In this document: positions 11,565 through 22,568 of the stretch, one piece after another | How positions within the stretch are numbered: the stretch's first letter is position 1 | Layout: each line of letters opens with the position of its first letter | Origin: Nematopogon swammerdamellus | Lineage: Eukaryota > Arthropoda > Insecta > Lepidoptera > Adelidae | Assembly: GCA_946902875.1 (NCBI GenBank) | Contig: OX336336.1 | Coordinates: 6,728,545 to 6,792,544 of the forward strand | Direction of reading: 5' to 3' | DNA: 64,000 nucleotides | Made by a program: the position numbers and the translations under genes | The notes under the pieces: model-generated | The model's database searches: none | The model's input: the letters and a program-made list of their open reading frames with translations, nothing else | What the model was told of the DNA's origin: nothing

Positions 11565-11604
11565 CAAAGAGGAATTAAGTACTAGCGTACATAATTCCTC
11601 TTTG
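11565..11604. mobile_element. 40-bp hAT-like miniature inverted-repeat element
   Basis: Inverted repeats of about 18 bp (caaagaggaattaagtac and its near-perfect complement) enclose four bases. The flanks gttacaat (11557-11564) and gctacaat (11605-11612) look like an 8-bp target duplication with one mismatch. The CA...AG-type terminus and 8-bp duplication fit hAT transposons. It is far too small to code for anything. Confidence 0.6.
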
Positions 11605-11654
11605 GCTACAATGCCATGCAATACGAATGATAGACAAATGCATGACAACACAAG

Positions 11655-11711
11655 GTATCACGGATGTTGTAGGTCGCTTACCCAACCGTGTCAGTATCCA
11701 TAAAAAAATAC
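11655..11711 (+). mobile_element. SINE-A tail fragment
   Basis: Only the final part of tail A (atcacggatgttgtagg, then caaccgtgtcagtatccat and an A-run) is present. Confidence 0.75.
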
Positions 11712-11727
11712 AACAACATAAACATAA

Positions 11728-11946
11728 AAATCGGTCAAGTGCGAGTTTTATTCGCGCACGTAAGGTTTCGTAGATACGCTATACCATACCTGTACATCCG
11801 CCATAATAAATAACACATATTCTAACATTTCAACAGGCTACCTATTATGGTTCAAAAGATACAGCACTCGGACGGACACCGACAGACGGACAGACAGACG
11901 ACGCAGGCTTAATAATAGGTTTCCGTATGAATACGGAACCCTAAAA
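11728..11946 (+). mobile_element. GGTTCCGTA-family repeat
   Basis: Starts atcggtcaagtgcgag, followed by ccgccataataaataacaca, a ggttcaaaagatacagc block, a GACA/GACG run (cggacagacagacgacgc) and the end gtttccgtatgaatacggaa then ccctaaaaa. The closing inverted motif ttccgtat/atacggaa is typical. Noncoding and common in Lepidoptera; the transposon class is unknown to me. Confidence 0.75.
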
Positions 11947-12212
11947 AGTAGGGCTTCACGAACGACAATCAACTTAGCAACTTAAATCCAAACTAAACCA
12001 AGTCTAAGTTAAGCCAAAAATAAAAATGCTTTTATATGTACATACCTAAACATGGCCAATGGACATCTCTAACCCATCTATACCCAGCTATTACCTAGTC
12101 ACATGATAGTTGGTAACTAGACCCAACGCGAATATCTTCCACCGTCATAGAAACCGAAGCATGCAACTTTGTTGTCTCACTAAATAAGTTAAATTGGAAT
12201 TTTATGAAATTA

Positions 12213-12545
12213 CTAGCTTTTTGCCCGCGGCTTCGCTCGTGGCATTGTAGGTTTACCCCCTTAGGGGATGAATTTCCAAAAACGCTGATACAATCATACA
12301 ACTGACTTTTATTTATAAACAGAAGCCTAAACATCAATTTCCATATTTCGAACTTCAATACAAACTTTAATCCTCCGTTTAACCTTCCTAGTTTATACAT
12401 TTTCTAAAATCCTTTCTTACTGCTTGCATAGGTGTTGCTTCTGATATAGAAGCAACACCTATGCAAAATTGCATGCTCCTAGACCCACCGGCTTAGGCTG
12501 TGCGTTGTCTGTCAAGTCAGTCAGTCTATAATTTTATTAAATAAC
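12213..12545 (-). mobile_element. Helitron, minus strand, 3' end intact
   Basis: On the minus strand it ends with a GC hairpin (gcgaagccgcggg) and CTAG (12213-12216) followed by T. The body includes cctaaggggg-like and tcagtcagtc motifs typical of moth Helitrons. The 5' TC start was not located, so the right limit is approximate. It contains the perfect hairpin at 12429-12467. Confidence 0.6.
12429..12467. repeat. perfect short hairpin
   Basis: ttgcataggtgttgcttct and its exact complement are separated by only four to five bases. It lies inside the Helitron at 12213. The loop is small for a microRNA precursor. Confidence 0.7.
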
Positions 12546-13097
12546 GTTTATGCTCGCGTTCCACTACTAAAAATAAACATTCAACACAAATAAAATATAT
12601 TTGAAAATAGATTGCAAAAAATTACAGAATTATTATTCTTACTTTCGAAACGGTTGCGGTTACAAATTTGAACCACATTCCTTTTTTCGTTAGTTCTAAA
12701 AATGCCGCTAGCGACGCGGCGACATCGTTAAAAGTTCTGTGTTATTGGCGCCAGTTTTATAGCGGTCATAAAATAAAATATACATACTAAATCAGTTCAA
12801 GACGGTTTTTCTAAAAAAAAAAAAAATATCTCTATGGGTATGAATTCTCAAGTATAGAACTGCCAGTGTCATACATTGCATATAATATGTTCGTCCACAA
12901 CATGGTCCGTAAATGCACACAATTTTCATTATATTTAGGGCTTGAAAGACACGCGAGTCCACAAGTCTGACAGAGATAGGCTTATAGTATTTGCAATTTA
13001 GTGTTGTACACACAATCACTTTCTATTTTATATTATGCCATATTTATTATTTATATGATTTTTTATTTTGTTTTAGTTAGTCTTTTGATATTATAAG
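12546..13097. other. no gene seen
   Basis: AT-rich without recognised elements. Confidence 0.45.
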
Positions 13098-13264
13098 TAG
13101 GTAACTTATATTTCACAACATCCGACTCTCAAACATCTAAAGGATGGCTGGAAGAATCAAGAAATCCCTGTACGGGATAAGTTCGCATTTGCCCGTCATG
13201 TAAACTGTGTATCGTTTGCTTCTGTAAAATATTTTTGGAGCATAAAGTACCTATTTCTATCTAT
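13098..13264 (+). mobile_element. LINE 3'-end fragment, AATAAAGT family
   Basis: Block gactctcaaacatctaaagg, gactggaagaa-like sequence, gggataagttcgcatttg, gtttttggagc-like motif, then taaagta and a (ttcta)-like tail. Seven or more copies occur in this window (also 37658, 42750, 43255, 61920, 62125, 63440, 63690). The shared 3' end suggests a retrotransposon terminus. Confidence 0.7.
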
Positions 13265-13360
13265 CTAACTTTCTTGCTTTTTACCTACACTACAATACAA
13301 CGAGTTGATGACACACATATACATAATTTTCACCATATCTGATTGATTAGTTCTACTTTG

Positions 13361-13890
13361 TTAACCGACTTCAAAAAAGGAGGAGGTTCTATGTTCGGCT
13401 GTATGTATTTTTTTTTATGTATGTTCAGCAATATCTTCCCCAATTGTGAACCGATTTCGATGATTCTTTTTGTAATATTTTAATGTTTATATGTTAGTAC
13501 TAAGCACGTACTCGCTTTATATATATTTTTGTTAGAAAAATGCAAAGCGAAAATCATTGGAAAAAATACATCCCGGCCAGGATGTACAACCGATTCTTTT
13601 TGTGTTCGGTTCAGTCTAGCTCCAAGGTGGTCCCATTTTTGGGACAAGATCGGATTGGAAAGCGATTCCACTGAGTACATTAATAGCAAATAAAAAAATT
13701 ACTAATAAAACTGTGAAATAAAAAACTATTTCAAAAAATATAAAAACCGCCTTCAAAAATGTATGAAATAAAAAAATAAAAATCGAATCCTAGAGTTGAA
13801 GGCGGTGGTGCTAAAGCAAGCAAAAATAACCGACCGCCTTCAACTCTAGTGTTCGATTTTTATTTTTTTATTTCATGCATTTTTTTTGAG
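13361..13890 (-). mobile_element. foldback element, minus orientation
   Basis: Begins ttaaccgacttcaaaaaagg and runs through cagcaatatcttccccaatt, gacaagatcggattgg and ttaatagcaaataaaa to the hairpin: arms about 13743-13806 and 13832-13884, again with accgccttcaactctag. The right arm is truncated at 13884. Same family as 10330 and 60118. Confidence 0.85.
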
Positions 13891-14399
13891 TACTCTACTA
13901 CTTCATAATTATTATACTTTAACAAAAACAATACCCTCCTTTTGGCTTCGCCGTATTCCGGTAAAAAATGTAACTCCACGAAATCTCATTAGAGCAAGCG
14001 TATGTTCACCATTACTGGGTTAATTTGTTCACACTGCGTTTAGCGAAAGTGTAAAGTGAAGTGAGCAATATTATCTGAACAAGGAACGTTTTGTTGTGCG
14101 GTTTTGTAATTTAAAGTGTCTTGCTTACCAATACAATTCGTTTATTTTTAGAGTTTCTTTCCAAAATGGCACACTTATACAAATTACCTATGTTGAGTGT
14201 GTGTGTCTAAATCAGTCCACCTTCATGTCACAATGATTGTAAATGGTTAGGAAATCGCATGCAGGTAGATTCTCCGGTTTTATATGGAATTTTTAAATAT
14301 TAATTACCTCTCCTCCTCATCTGTACTGTATGTGAGTAGGCATTAATTTTTTCGTCATTGAGGAAGGTGGACTTATTGCAAAAATTAATCTCTTCAGGG
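13891..14399. other. no gene seen
   Basis: AT-rich, no supportable feature. Confidence 0.45.
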
Positions 14400-14770
14400 T
14401 TTTTTATGGAAACTGACCCGGTTGGTTGGCTACATCACCTATGTACAACATCCGTGATGTCAGCCCATAACCCCGGGTACCTAAATTAGGTGCCATGTGA
14501 GAGCTTCCCTTTATTTCATGTCGGCTACACTGAAACTATTTACATAGACGTTTCGACCAACGTTTCATTCAGTGCGGTGGTACCAAACCGGACGGGATTA
14601 ATAAACCCTACCACCTAGTAAGGTAAGAAGGGAAGGGACCTACAGTTTTACGTGGAATCCGAAACACGGTCAGCTTCCAATGGTCGAGCGGTCACCCATC
14701 CAAGTCTAACCGCACTCCGGGTTTCTTAACAACAGTCGACCGACCGCACCACTGAGCTACCGAGGCTGAC
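14400..14770 (-). mobile_element. SINE-A, near full length
   Basis: Minus strand, from the A-run end (14400-14405) through tail A, body, B-box-like gaatccgaaacacgg complement, the 5S-like cacccatccaagtc block and the A-box part (ccactgagctaccgagg) to gctgac at 14770. The control region is a little shortened. Confidence 0.9.
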
Positions 14771-15249
14771 AAGGTGAACCTGTAGGTAGATCCTTAGTGT
14801 TATTTTTTTAAAGTACGCAAGAAAGTTTATTATTTTTAGTGCAAAAAAATAAATTCATATTTGCTGGATTTTAGGTTTTTTAACCTGCGTTCTTTTTTTG
14901 ATTTTATAATAGACAAAAATGTACCCTTCCAATTCTCCCTTTTCATATAACATAGATGGAGAGCTGAAAATAAAGAGAAACAAAAAATTGCACTCCGGGA
15001 GTGCCGGCAGAAGTGAAAACTTAAACATCAACGTTGTGAATTTTTGAATATTTTGGAATGGTTAGGAAAAAATTTCGCACGAATTGTTTTATTTATCAGT
15101 ATAAAAGTACTATCATTTATGTGGTAAAATACAATATTCATTAATTGCGCTATCGTAGACAAACATGACAATTTATATTACATAAAAAATTTAACACTAC
15201 AGAACTATTATAATTATTTTACATCAAACAGTTTATTTCTCAGAAAAAT
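14771..15249. other. mostly featureless; small repeat trace
   Basis: At 14990-15015 a fragment tgcactccgggagtgccggc also occurs in the composite repeat (20035, 48240). The remainder is AT-rich and unassigned. Confidence 0.45.
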
Positions 15250-15570
15250 CAACTTTCATTCATCCATAATTTCAACGAATCTTACGCTTTTTCGATCAGG
15301 CTACGGATCTGACGCGAGTTTAACATTTTTTACCCATCTAAAAAAAGTGCCAAGCGCCGCTAAAGAAGTTTCGAATCTTACGCTTTTTCGATCAGGCTAC
15401 GGATCTGACGCGAGTTCTGACGCGAGTTTAACATTTTTTACCCATCTATAAAAAGTGCCAAGCGCCGCTAAAGAAGTTTTCACTTCATAATTCTTCCTCG
15501 ACCAGGAATCGAACCCGGAACTCTGAGGTTATTCGACGCGACGGAGCGTTGCCAATTTCTCCCCTTACTT
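15250..15570 (-). mobile_element. third SINE (tRNA-derived) with internal duplication
   Basis: Minus strand: a tRNA-like head with a perfect B box (gggttcgattcctgg, about 15508-15522), then aagtgaaaacttctttagcg, gcgcttggcac and gatgggtaaaaaatg. The roughly 97-bp unit containing cagatccgtagcctgatcg occurs twice in tandem (about 15278-15374 and 15375-15478), with an extra 11-bp gacgcgagttc repeat. Related tails occur at 20110-20200 and 48085-48180. Confidence 0.75.
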
Positions 15571-16289
15571 ATCTATTTCTAATAACCACCATTAACTAGA
15601 GGGTTGGCTATCATATTATTATCATACTGGTGTGCTTAATAGTACCCATAATGGGTGCCCCTATCATTTAGTACCCAAAACTGGTGTATCGCGTGTTGGA
15701 AGTTGGAACGCCAATATTCACCATGTGTTATTTGTTTGACACATTCGGTGGGAAGAGAATGACAAATTGATGTTTTTCTGTGAGTTGGAATATTGATGTA
15801 TGTGAAAGTCGTGTGTTTAGTAGAGTGACTATGGTAAAATTGTAAGTAATATATCTGGGGGCACGGCAGTGCCACCGCCAAGTCGAGCAAACACGGCCGT
15901 ACCATCCTTTTCTCGAAGCATCTCAGGGTACTTTTGGCCTCCCTCTATCTTTGTTGTGGATAGAGATAAACACCTGTAATTTTAGTTACCAGGAGTACTT
16001 ACCAAACCTAGTTATCCCCCAAATTATAAGTTTGCACCTATTATAGTTTGCGAGATATCGCCAGTTAAAGTTCCGGTTTTTACTGACTCACTCGCACTCA
16101 CTCACCGTTCATCAAAAATCTAAGGTACTTCCAGCAGACCTACAAACTTGAAATTTTGTATTCAGCTCATGTTTAGCCCACAACGAAAGGAAAAACTGAA
16201 ACATCCAAAAATTTAAGCCCCGTTTTTTTTTTGTTGGGTAAACTACCTTTCCATACAAAGTCTATGAAAAAATTAATTTTGTCAGTTGC
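15571..16289. other. no gene seen
   Basis: A stretch at 15640-15710 repeats tagtacccataa-like motifs. No assigned element. Confidence 0.4.
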
Positions 16290-16540
16290 AAAGTACACAT
16301 ACACATCACATCACACGCCGAATCCCGACAATCGGGGTAAGCAGAGTAATCGGTGCTGTGCTACAAATATTCTGGTAAATTACAGCACAACACCGACCAC
16401 CACGTTTATAGCAGTGTTCGGACAAGATAACTCGATCAGGCAGCAAGTAATAAATAAGGGATGAAGGCCCGCTTGCTGTATGACTTAGTGGAAAGACCGT
16501 GCCAAGGTGAGAGGTGGCTAGCCTGTCGCCCTTATGCGGG
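16290..16540 (+). repeat. interspersed repeat (caatcggggtaagcagag family)
   Basis: Contains gaatcccgacaatcggggt, cagcacaacaccgaccacc and a gctagcctgtcgccctta end. A second, fuller copy is at 16995-17265, inside the spacer of the long inverted repeat. Probably the 3' region of a retrotransposon; I see no coding part. Confidence 0.6.
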
Positions 16541-16712
16541 TAAACTTACCTTTCCATACAAAGTCTATGACAAATAATTTGGTCAGTTGCATAAGTACAC
16601 ATACACATACACACCACACGCCGTATCCACAAAGATATCTGTAAACAAAATATACGGAGTCAAGTAAAAAAATAAAACCGTTTAAGAAGGAAGAATACCT
16701 ACAAAAAGAAAT

Positions 16713-17520
16713 GAGATCCCACCAAAACATATAATATAAAAAGATGCCAAGTCTCGCACGCAACCTTTCCACCGTAAAAAGTTGTAAGATCCCATGCAGA
16801 GCCAAGTCTTTTCATATCATTGAAACCCGAATTCAACAATGTTGCCATAAATTATATTTATTTAGTTACTCCTCTTATATTTAACATCTTCATTTAAAAA
16901 AAAAACACCTTGACTTGGCAATCGGACAGCTAAAATATTATAACAATAATATGAACGAACCTAATACCAGTTTGTTACATACATACATATACTATCACAC
17001 AGGCTGAATCCCGACAATCGGGGTAAGCAGAATATCTTTGTATGTATGTATATATTCTTTATTGAACACCAATTTATAAAAATTAGGTACAACAGGCGAG
17101 CTTAATGCCGCGAATAATCGGTGTTGTGCTGCAAGAACTCTGGTAAATTACATCACAACACCGACCACCACGTTTCGGAAAGTACCTATTCGAACAAGAT
17201 TCAATCTATCAAGCAGCAAGTAAGGTTCGAAGACCCACCTGCTGCATGCTATGTTTACTTTGTTGTAAACTGAAAAGGAATCTTTACGAAGCGATCTGTT
17301 TGTGCTGTCCGATTGCCAAGTCAAGGTGTTTTTTTATAGAAATGAAGATGTTAAATATAAGAGGAGTAACTAAATAAATTTAATTTATGGCAACATTGTT
17401 GAATTCGGGTTTCAATGATATGAAAAGACTTGGCTCTGCATGGGATCATACAACTTTTTACGGTGGAAAGGTTGCGTGCGAGACTTGGCATCTTTTTATA
17501 TGATATGTTTTGGTGGGATT
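16713..17520. repeat. long inverted repeat, ~220-bp arms
   Basis: Left arm 16713-16932 and right arm 17304-17520 are near-identical reverse complements (for example gtctcgcacgcaacctttcc against ggaaaggttgcgtgcgagac). The ~370-bp spacer holds a copy of the caatcggggtaagcagag repeat. Outside the arms similarity stops. It may be a foldback element or an inverted duplication interrupted by a later insertion. Confidence 0.85.
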
Positions 17521-18179
17521 TGATTATACAGGAAGAAAGAAGAATACATGTACACTCTTCTCAATTCGTTATTTAATAAATAATAATTACTTGGGTAAGT
17601 ATTAAGTATCTACGTTTTAAAATGTTAGAATTGAGAAGACTGGCAATTTTATTCAACTTAAAAAAAAACAGAACTTATACTTCTTAAGCATTAGCAAAAA
17701 AATGTATTGTTTATGTATTGTTAATTATGTTATGTTGTAGTTTAGTAATTTTCGACTTATGACTCCATATAGACTTCTTCGCGTCTAGCTAAGCTACTTA
17801 GTACTTAGACTCCAAATAACATTTACACTGTATGCACATTTTACACAATAACATCAAAGTGACATGATCCTAGCAGTTATTATGAGTAAGTTCAAGAACA
17901 AGACAAAAAGATAATTTAACATAATATAATAATAAGAACTGTCAATGAAACAATAAACCTTATTATGCCGTCAACATCGTCAGGCTGGCACTTGATTGGC
18001 GTAAAATTAACACAAGGTTAAAAAAACCACTTCCATTATCTTTACTTTAGCACGCTTCTGCCATAATGGTTACTTAGTATATACCACAAAACAGCGATAA
18101 GCGGCCGTCTTAGCATGTCTTAGGTACTTACCTTACCCCGGCCCACCCCCGGCCGGAGGGCGAGACGCGGTTTCTTGCT
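17521..18179. other. no gene seen
   Basis: AT-rich, no assignable feature. Confidence 0.45.
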
Positions 18180-18194
18180 CTATGGGGCACACCT

Positions 18195-18262
18195 ATTTGT
18201 ATGTACGCTCCGCGTAGGCTTAGTAATCGGCTTCCGTATGCATACGGAACCCTAACAAAATG
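18195..18262 (+). mobile_element. GGTTCCGTA-family end fragment
   Basis: Only the terminal part is present: gcgtaggcttagtaatcggc then ttccgtatgcatacggaacc and ctaa. Confidence 0.65.
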
Positions 18263-18332
18263 CCAATCTTGCTCTAAAAATCTCTCAAGACTTCACCACT
18301 AACACTGAATAGACAAGGTTGCATTGACCTAC

Positions 18333-18446
18333 ATGTTGACCGTCAATCGCCTGCTCGCGGCGGCGGCGGCGGCGGCGCCCCGCGCCGCCAACCAGCACAC
18401 CGGCCTGCTGCGACTGTACTGCGAGTCACGTGACAACGCATACTGA
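18333..18446 (+). other. 38-codon open frame in a GCG-rich patch
   Basis: ATG at 18333, an Ala-rich run encoded by (gcg)n, then NQHTGLLRLYCESRDNAY and a stop. The patch (18340-18430) is strikingly GC-rich. It could be a small translated frame, part of a first exon, or only a trinucleotide expansion. No donor with a good consensus follows. Confidence 0.2.
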
Positions 18447-18989
18447 TCGCATCTTTGGGTGACTTTGTAAATAACTTATAATATTACATAGGGTTACTTA
18501 CATACATAGGTCTTGAACATTCTCATAATATCGAAATATTGTATACCTAAGTTATTAGTTAATTTTTTTATCTTAAAACGTATAACAGAAACAACAAAGT
18601 AATCAGTCGGACCACATTACAATTTGGAAAAAGAATATAACTTTCCATAAAAAAATTAAATAAAAAACCTTACTATAATTTTAGTTTAATATCTTGTTAT
18701 TTTGATTATCTATTTTTATTTGGCAAATCAGTTAATTTGAGACTAGTTTGTATAATTAATTTTATTTTATAATTATAATTAAGTATGTACGAACTTAGGA
18801 AATTGTGCAAGTTTCATCAAAATCGGTTCATTAGTTTTTAAGATATGGACTGTAAAGTGTGTACCATTCACTGGAAAAAAATGTCGTCGCATGTCGGTCG
18901 CCCAATTCTACGCAGAACATGTTATGTGATATAATATAACTAAAAAGTGTGAAATAAAAACTGTTTTAAAAAACATTGCACCGACTTTA
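18447..18989. other. AT-rich flank of the composite repeat
   Basis: Contains a common moth repeat motif (catcaaaatcggttcattag near 18816). No gene. Confidence 0.4.
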
Positions 18990-19482
18990 AATTGTTAAAA
19001 AAAAACATAAAACCGACTTCCTAAAAAAAGTAAAACTAAAAAACTATTTAAAATAAAAATATAAAAACCGCCTTCAAAAATATATGAAATAAAAACCTAA
19101 AAAAAAAAACGAACCCTAGAGTGGAAGGCGGTGCTAAAAAGGCTACACAAATCACAAAGGATATTATCATCCGCTCATGTTTTCTTTCATGCATCATTTT
19201 TGCTTGCTTTAGCACCGCCTTCAACTCTAGGGTTCGTTTTTTTTTTTAGGTTTTTATTTCATATATTTTTGAAGGCGGTTTTTATATTTTTATTTTAAAT
19301 AGTTTTTTAGTTTTACTTTTTTTAGGAAGTCGGTTTTATGTTTTTTAAAACTTTTTTTTTATTTCACAGTTTTTTTTAGTAATTTTTTGCTATTAATGTA
19401 CTCGGCGGAATCGCTCGGCCTTCGGCCTCGCGATTCCGCCTCGCTTTCCAATCCGATCTTGACCCAATTAAAATAGGACCAC

Positions 19483-19828
19483 GTCAGCTTCGATAGCTCA
19501 GTGGTGCAGACAGTCAACTGTCGCTATTGAATTTTAAGCAACGCTGGGTGCGGTCAGTACTTAGATGGGTGACCGCTGACCGTTGGAGGCTGACCAAGGT
19601 TCGGATTCCTCGTAAAACTGTAAGTCCCTTCCCTCGTAATCTTACTTGGTGGTAGGGTTTAACCTTCCCGGGTTGGTACCACCGCACTGAATTAAACGTC
19701 GGTCGAAACGGCTATGTAAATAGTTTGTGTTTTCCGACCAGTTCAGTGTAGTCAGCACGATCAAAGGGGGAAGCACTGACATGGCACTGGTGTTATGGGC
19801 TGACATCACGGACGTTGTAGGTGATGTT
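19483..19828 (+). mobile_element. SINE-A inside composite repeat
   Basis: Head gtcagcttcgatagctcag, 5S-like region and body are well preserved. It ends at ttgtaggtgatgt without the usual caaccgtgtcagtttcc end and A-run. The abrupt join to the tandem array is the same in the other composite copy. Confidence 0.92.
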
Positions 19829-20030
19829 GCAGAACTTAGTAGAATGGACAGACATAAACGTGTTACGGAAGCCTACTTTTATTATAAAATAACCGTCGGA
19901 GGACCTTGGTTGAAAATTGTAAAATTTAGTAGAACGGATAGACATGCATATGTTACGGAACCCTACATTCATTTTGCAGAACTTAGTAGAATGGACAGAC
20001 ATAAACGTGTTACGGAACCCTACTTAACAG
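19829..20030 (+). repeat. short tandem array (three units)
   Basis: Units of two or three kinds, each with tagtagaatggacagacat or a close variant and ending ttacggaaccctac. This is the unexpanded counterpart of the eight-unit array at 48269-48838. Confidence 0.85.
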
Positions 20031-21148
20031 TTGCACTCCGGGAGTGCCGGCAGATCCCGTGCCACTCTAACTTAACCCTTAACGCAATGACTTAAGGTTT
20101 CATTTTAAAAATGACGCTGACGCGATGTCGCGAGTTATACATTTTTACCCACCTAAAAAAGTGCCAAGAGCCGCTAAAGAAGTTTTCACTTCAAAAACCT
20201 CAGGGTTATCCCCTTTCAAATAAAAAAAAAAGAATTTTCAAAATCGGCCCACAATTGACGGAGTAATCGCGTAACAAACATCCAAAAAAAGAAAACATAC
20301 CGTCGAATTGAGAATCTTTTAGGTCTAAAGTAAATTTCTCGTGAAGACAAATGCAACGAGCCCAAACACGATGGGTTTATCATGTGTAGTTTAGGAGTTC
20401 CTATGGCCACCTTCTGTCTCCATCATCAAACCAGCTCGATGGTACTCGGTACAGTAGGTACTGGCCAGGTACCATAATAAATTAAGCGCCGGTCGGAAAA
20501 GATAAAAAATTTCAAATTTAGAATATTCATGAAACAAGGGTCCGAATATGTATCACTAGTATATCGATTCATGTATTTCAACAGGACAGAGAAAATTTCA
20601 AAATATTAGGTATTTAATACTTTTTAGTTTTTTTTTTTTTTGTTTTTTTTGGAAATCGGTTTAATATTTTTTAAAACAGTTTTTATTTCATTCTTTTTAG
20701 TAATATTACATAAAAAAGAATAATCGAAATCGAATAATCGAAATCGATTGAAGTGGTACAGAATTATTCGCCATATGTGTCAGACTGCAAATTGCTGAAT
20801 AAGTCCACATCACAAATGTTTTGCTGAAGGTAACCACACACCATACTAATTTATCAAACTGAAAATTGCCGAAAACGACCACATCACAAGTTTTGCTGAA
20901 GGTAACCACACACCATAGTATTATGCTGATTTTTCGAAAACCACTGAACCAATTTCGATAAAATTGAAATGGGACCACCTCGGAAGTATGACCTAACTAA
21001 CAAAAAAAGAATTTTCTAAATCGGCCCTCAATTGACGGAGAAATCGTGTTACAAACATACAAAAAAATAAAAAAAATAAAAAAAAAATAAAAAAAAAAAA
21101 AACATACAGACGAATTGAGAACCTCCTCCTTTTTTGGAAGTCGGTTAA

Positions 21149-21281
21149 TAATATTTCGATTCATATTTGACCCTTTAGTTGAAGGCGGTACAAAAGCACC
21201 TGAAAATTTATAGATGGACCACCCATTTTGTGATTTTGTACCGCCTTCAACTCAAGGGTCCGACTAAGAATCAAAATATTA
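21149..21281. mobile_element. small foldback element, diverged
   Basis: Arms 21149-21194 and 21233-21281, sharing gttgaaggcggtacaaaa and its complement. It abuts the right edge of composite copy 1. It uses the same gttgaaggcggt motif as the larger foldbacks but with different outer arms. Confidence 0.75.
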
Positions 21282-21325
21282 TTTAACAATTTTAGGTTCT
21301 AGTTGATTTTTGAAGTTGGTGCATA

Positions 21326-21702
21326 TCAGCCTCGTTAGCTCAGTGGTGCAGACATTCAACTGTCGCTATTGAATGCTAAGTGCGGTCAGTTCTTGGATGG
21401 GTGACCGCTGACCGTTGGAGGCTGACCGAGGTTCGGATTCCTCGTAAAACTGTAGGTCCCTTCCCTCGTAATCTTACTTGGTGGCAGGGTTTAACCCGCC
21501 CGGGTTGATACCACCGCACTGAATGAAACGTCGGTCTAAACGGCTATGTAAATAGTTTGTGTTTTCCGACCAGTTCAGTGTAGCGGGCACGATCAAAGGG
21601 GGAAGCACTGACATGGCACCTAGTTCACCCGGTGTTATGGGCTGACATCACGGACGTTGTAGGTGATGTAGCCAACCGTGTCAGTTTCCATAAAAAAAAA
21701 AA
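21326..21702 (+). mobile_element. SINE-A, full length
   Basis: From tcagcctcgttagctcag to the A-run after gtgtcagtttccat. The 5S-like part is shortened by a 14-bp gap before gtgcggtcagttcttgg. Otherwise it closely resembles 32412-32799. Confidence 0.93.
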
Positions 21703-21813
21703 CGATGGTTGGTGCAATGTTTTTTTAAACACTTTTTTTCCACCACTTCTGTGAGGACATTTTCTTGAGTTCGTATTACTATCGTATGGGCATGTACTTA
21801 CGTTATACCTATG

Positions 21814-21859
21814 CACAGAGCATCAAATACCTACCGCGGGGCGCATTTGATGCTCTGTG
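21814..21859. mobile_element. 46-bp hAT-like miniature inverted-repeat element
   Basis: Termini cacagagcatcaaat and atttgatgctctgtg are exact complements. The element is bounded on both sides by tacctatg (21806-21813 and 21860-21867), a perfect 8-bp direct repeat. Known: hAT elements make 8-bp target duplications and start CA.G. Inferred: this is among the smallest such copies. Confidence 0.75.
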
Positions 21860-21867
21860 TACCTATG

Positions 21868-22298
21868 AGTCTTATGTTGATATCATACCAGTACAGTTTG
21901 CCGCACAATAAGGTCGTGCAAATCGTCTGCGCAAGGATTTAGCCAATATCTCAGTGTAGCTTTACTAAGGTATACTTACAACAGATAAATGGCGCCCATC
22001 ACCCGGCGCGCTCCGCTATATTATCTGCGCAGCTGCTCGCTGGCAATGATTCAGTCGGCGTACTTAGTTCAGTCAGAGGCCCTGTGTTGGCCTGGCCATA
22101 TTGGGAGGGCTTACTTACCTACCACTGTACCTTACATACTGTACTTATCTATATTTATGGTAGGGTTGATAACTTTTTTTTTTCAGTAAAATAACGTTTA
22201 AGTATAACTTTTCTTTGAAAAAAGCAAAGCAAAAATTATTGAAAAGTGTTTTCAAAATTTAAGTTTTTATTGCCTTATACATATTGTCCATTTCATTT
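21868..22298. other. no gene seen
   Basis: Balanced composition at 21980-22110 with an unrecognised open frame; nothing supportable. Confidence 0.4.
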
Positions 22299-22568
22299 GT
22301 CAGCCTCGTTAGATCAGTGGTGCGATCGTTCGACCATTGTTCGTGACCTTAAGCGCCATCCATAGGCGCGGTCAGAGCTTGGATGGGTGACCGCTCGACC
22401 GGTGAGGCTGACCGTGGTACGGATTCTACGTAAAACTTTAGGTACCTTTCCTTCTTATTATCTTTTACATGGTAGGGTTTAACCTGGCCGGATCGGTCCC
22501 TCCCACCGCACGAATAAAAGCACATAAAAGGTCGGTCCAAAGCGGCTAGTTCGTGTTTTCCGTCCAGT
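22299..22568 (+). mobile_element. SINE-A head and body joined to an inverted SINE-B tail
   Basis: Head (gtcagcctcgttagatcag), 5S-like ggtcagagcttggatgggtg and body are present up to cgtgttttccgtccag, where tail A should follow. Instead sequence switches to minus-strand SINE-B. Confidence 0.85.

Larger units (their letters stand above)
18990..21150 (+). mobile_element. composite repeat, copy 1
   Basis: Order: foldback with ~140-bp arms (19000-19136 and 19211-19346, 75-bp loop), a linker with gtactcggcggaatcgctcg, a SINE-A (19483-19828), a tandem array (19829-20030), a third-SINE tail (20030-20200), linker DNA with caattgacggagtaatcgcg, and an end ttttttggaagtcggttaa. The same order is found in reverse at 47107-49667, so the nested structure existed before both copies formed. 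It has no coding genes. Confidence 0.9.

Noticed and set aside
12429..12467. microRNA precursor
   Set aside because: Perfect pairing and a four- to five-base loop do not fit a Drosha/Dicer substrate; it lies in a Helitron.
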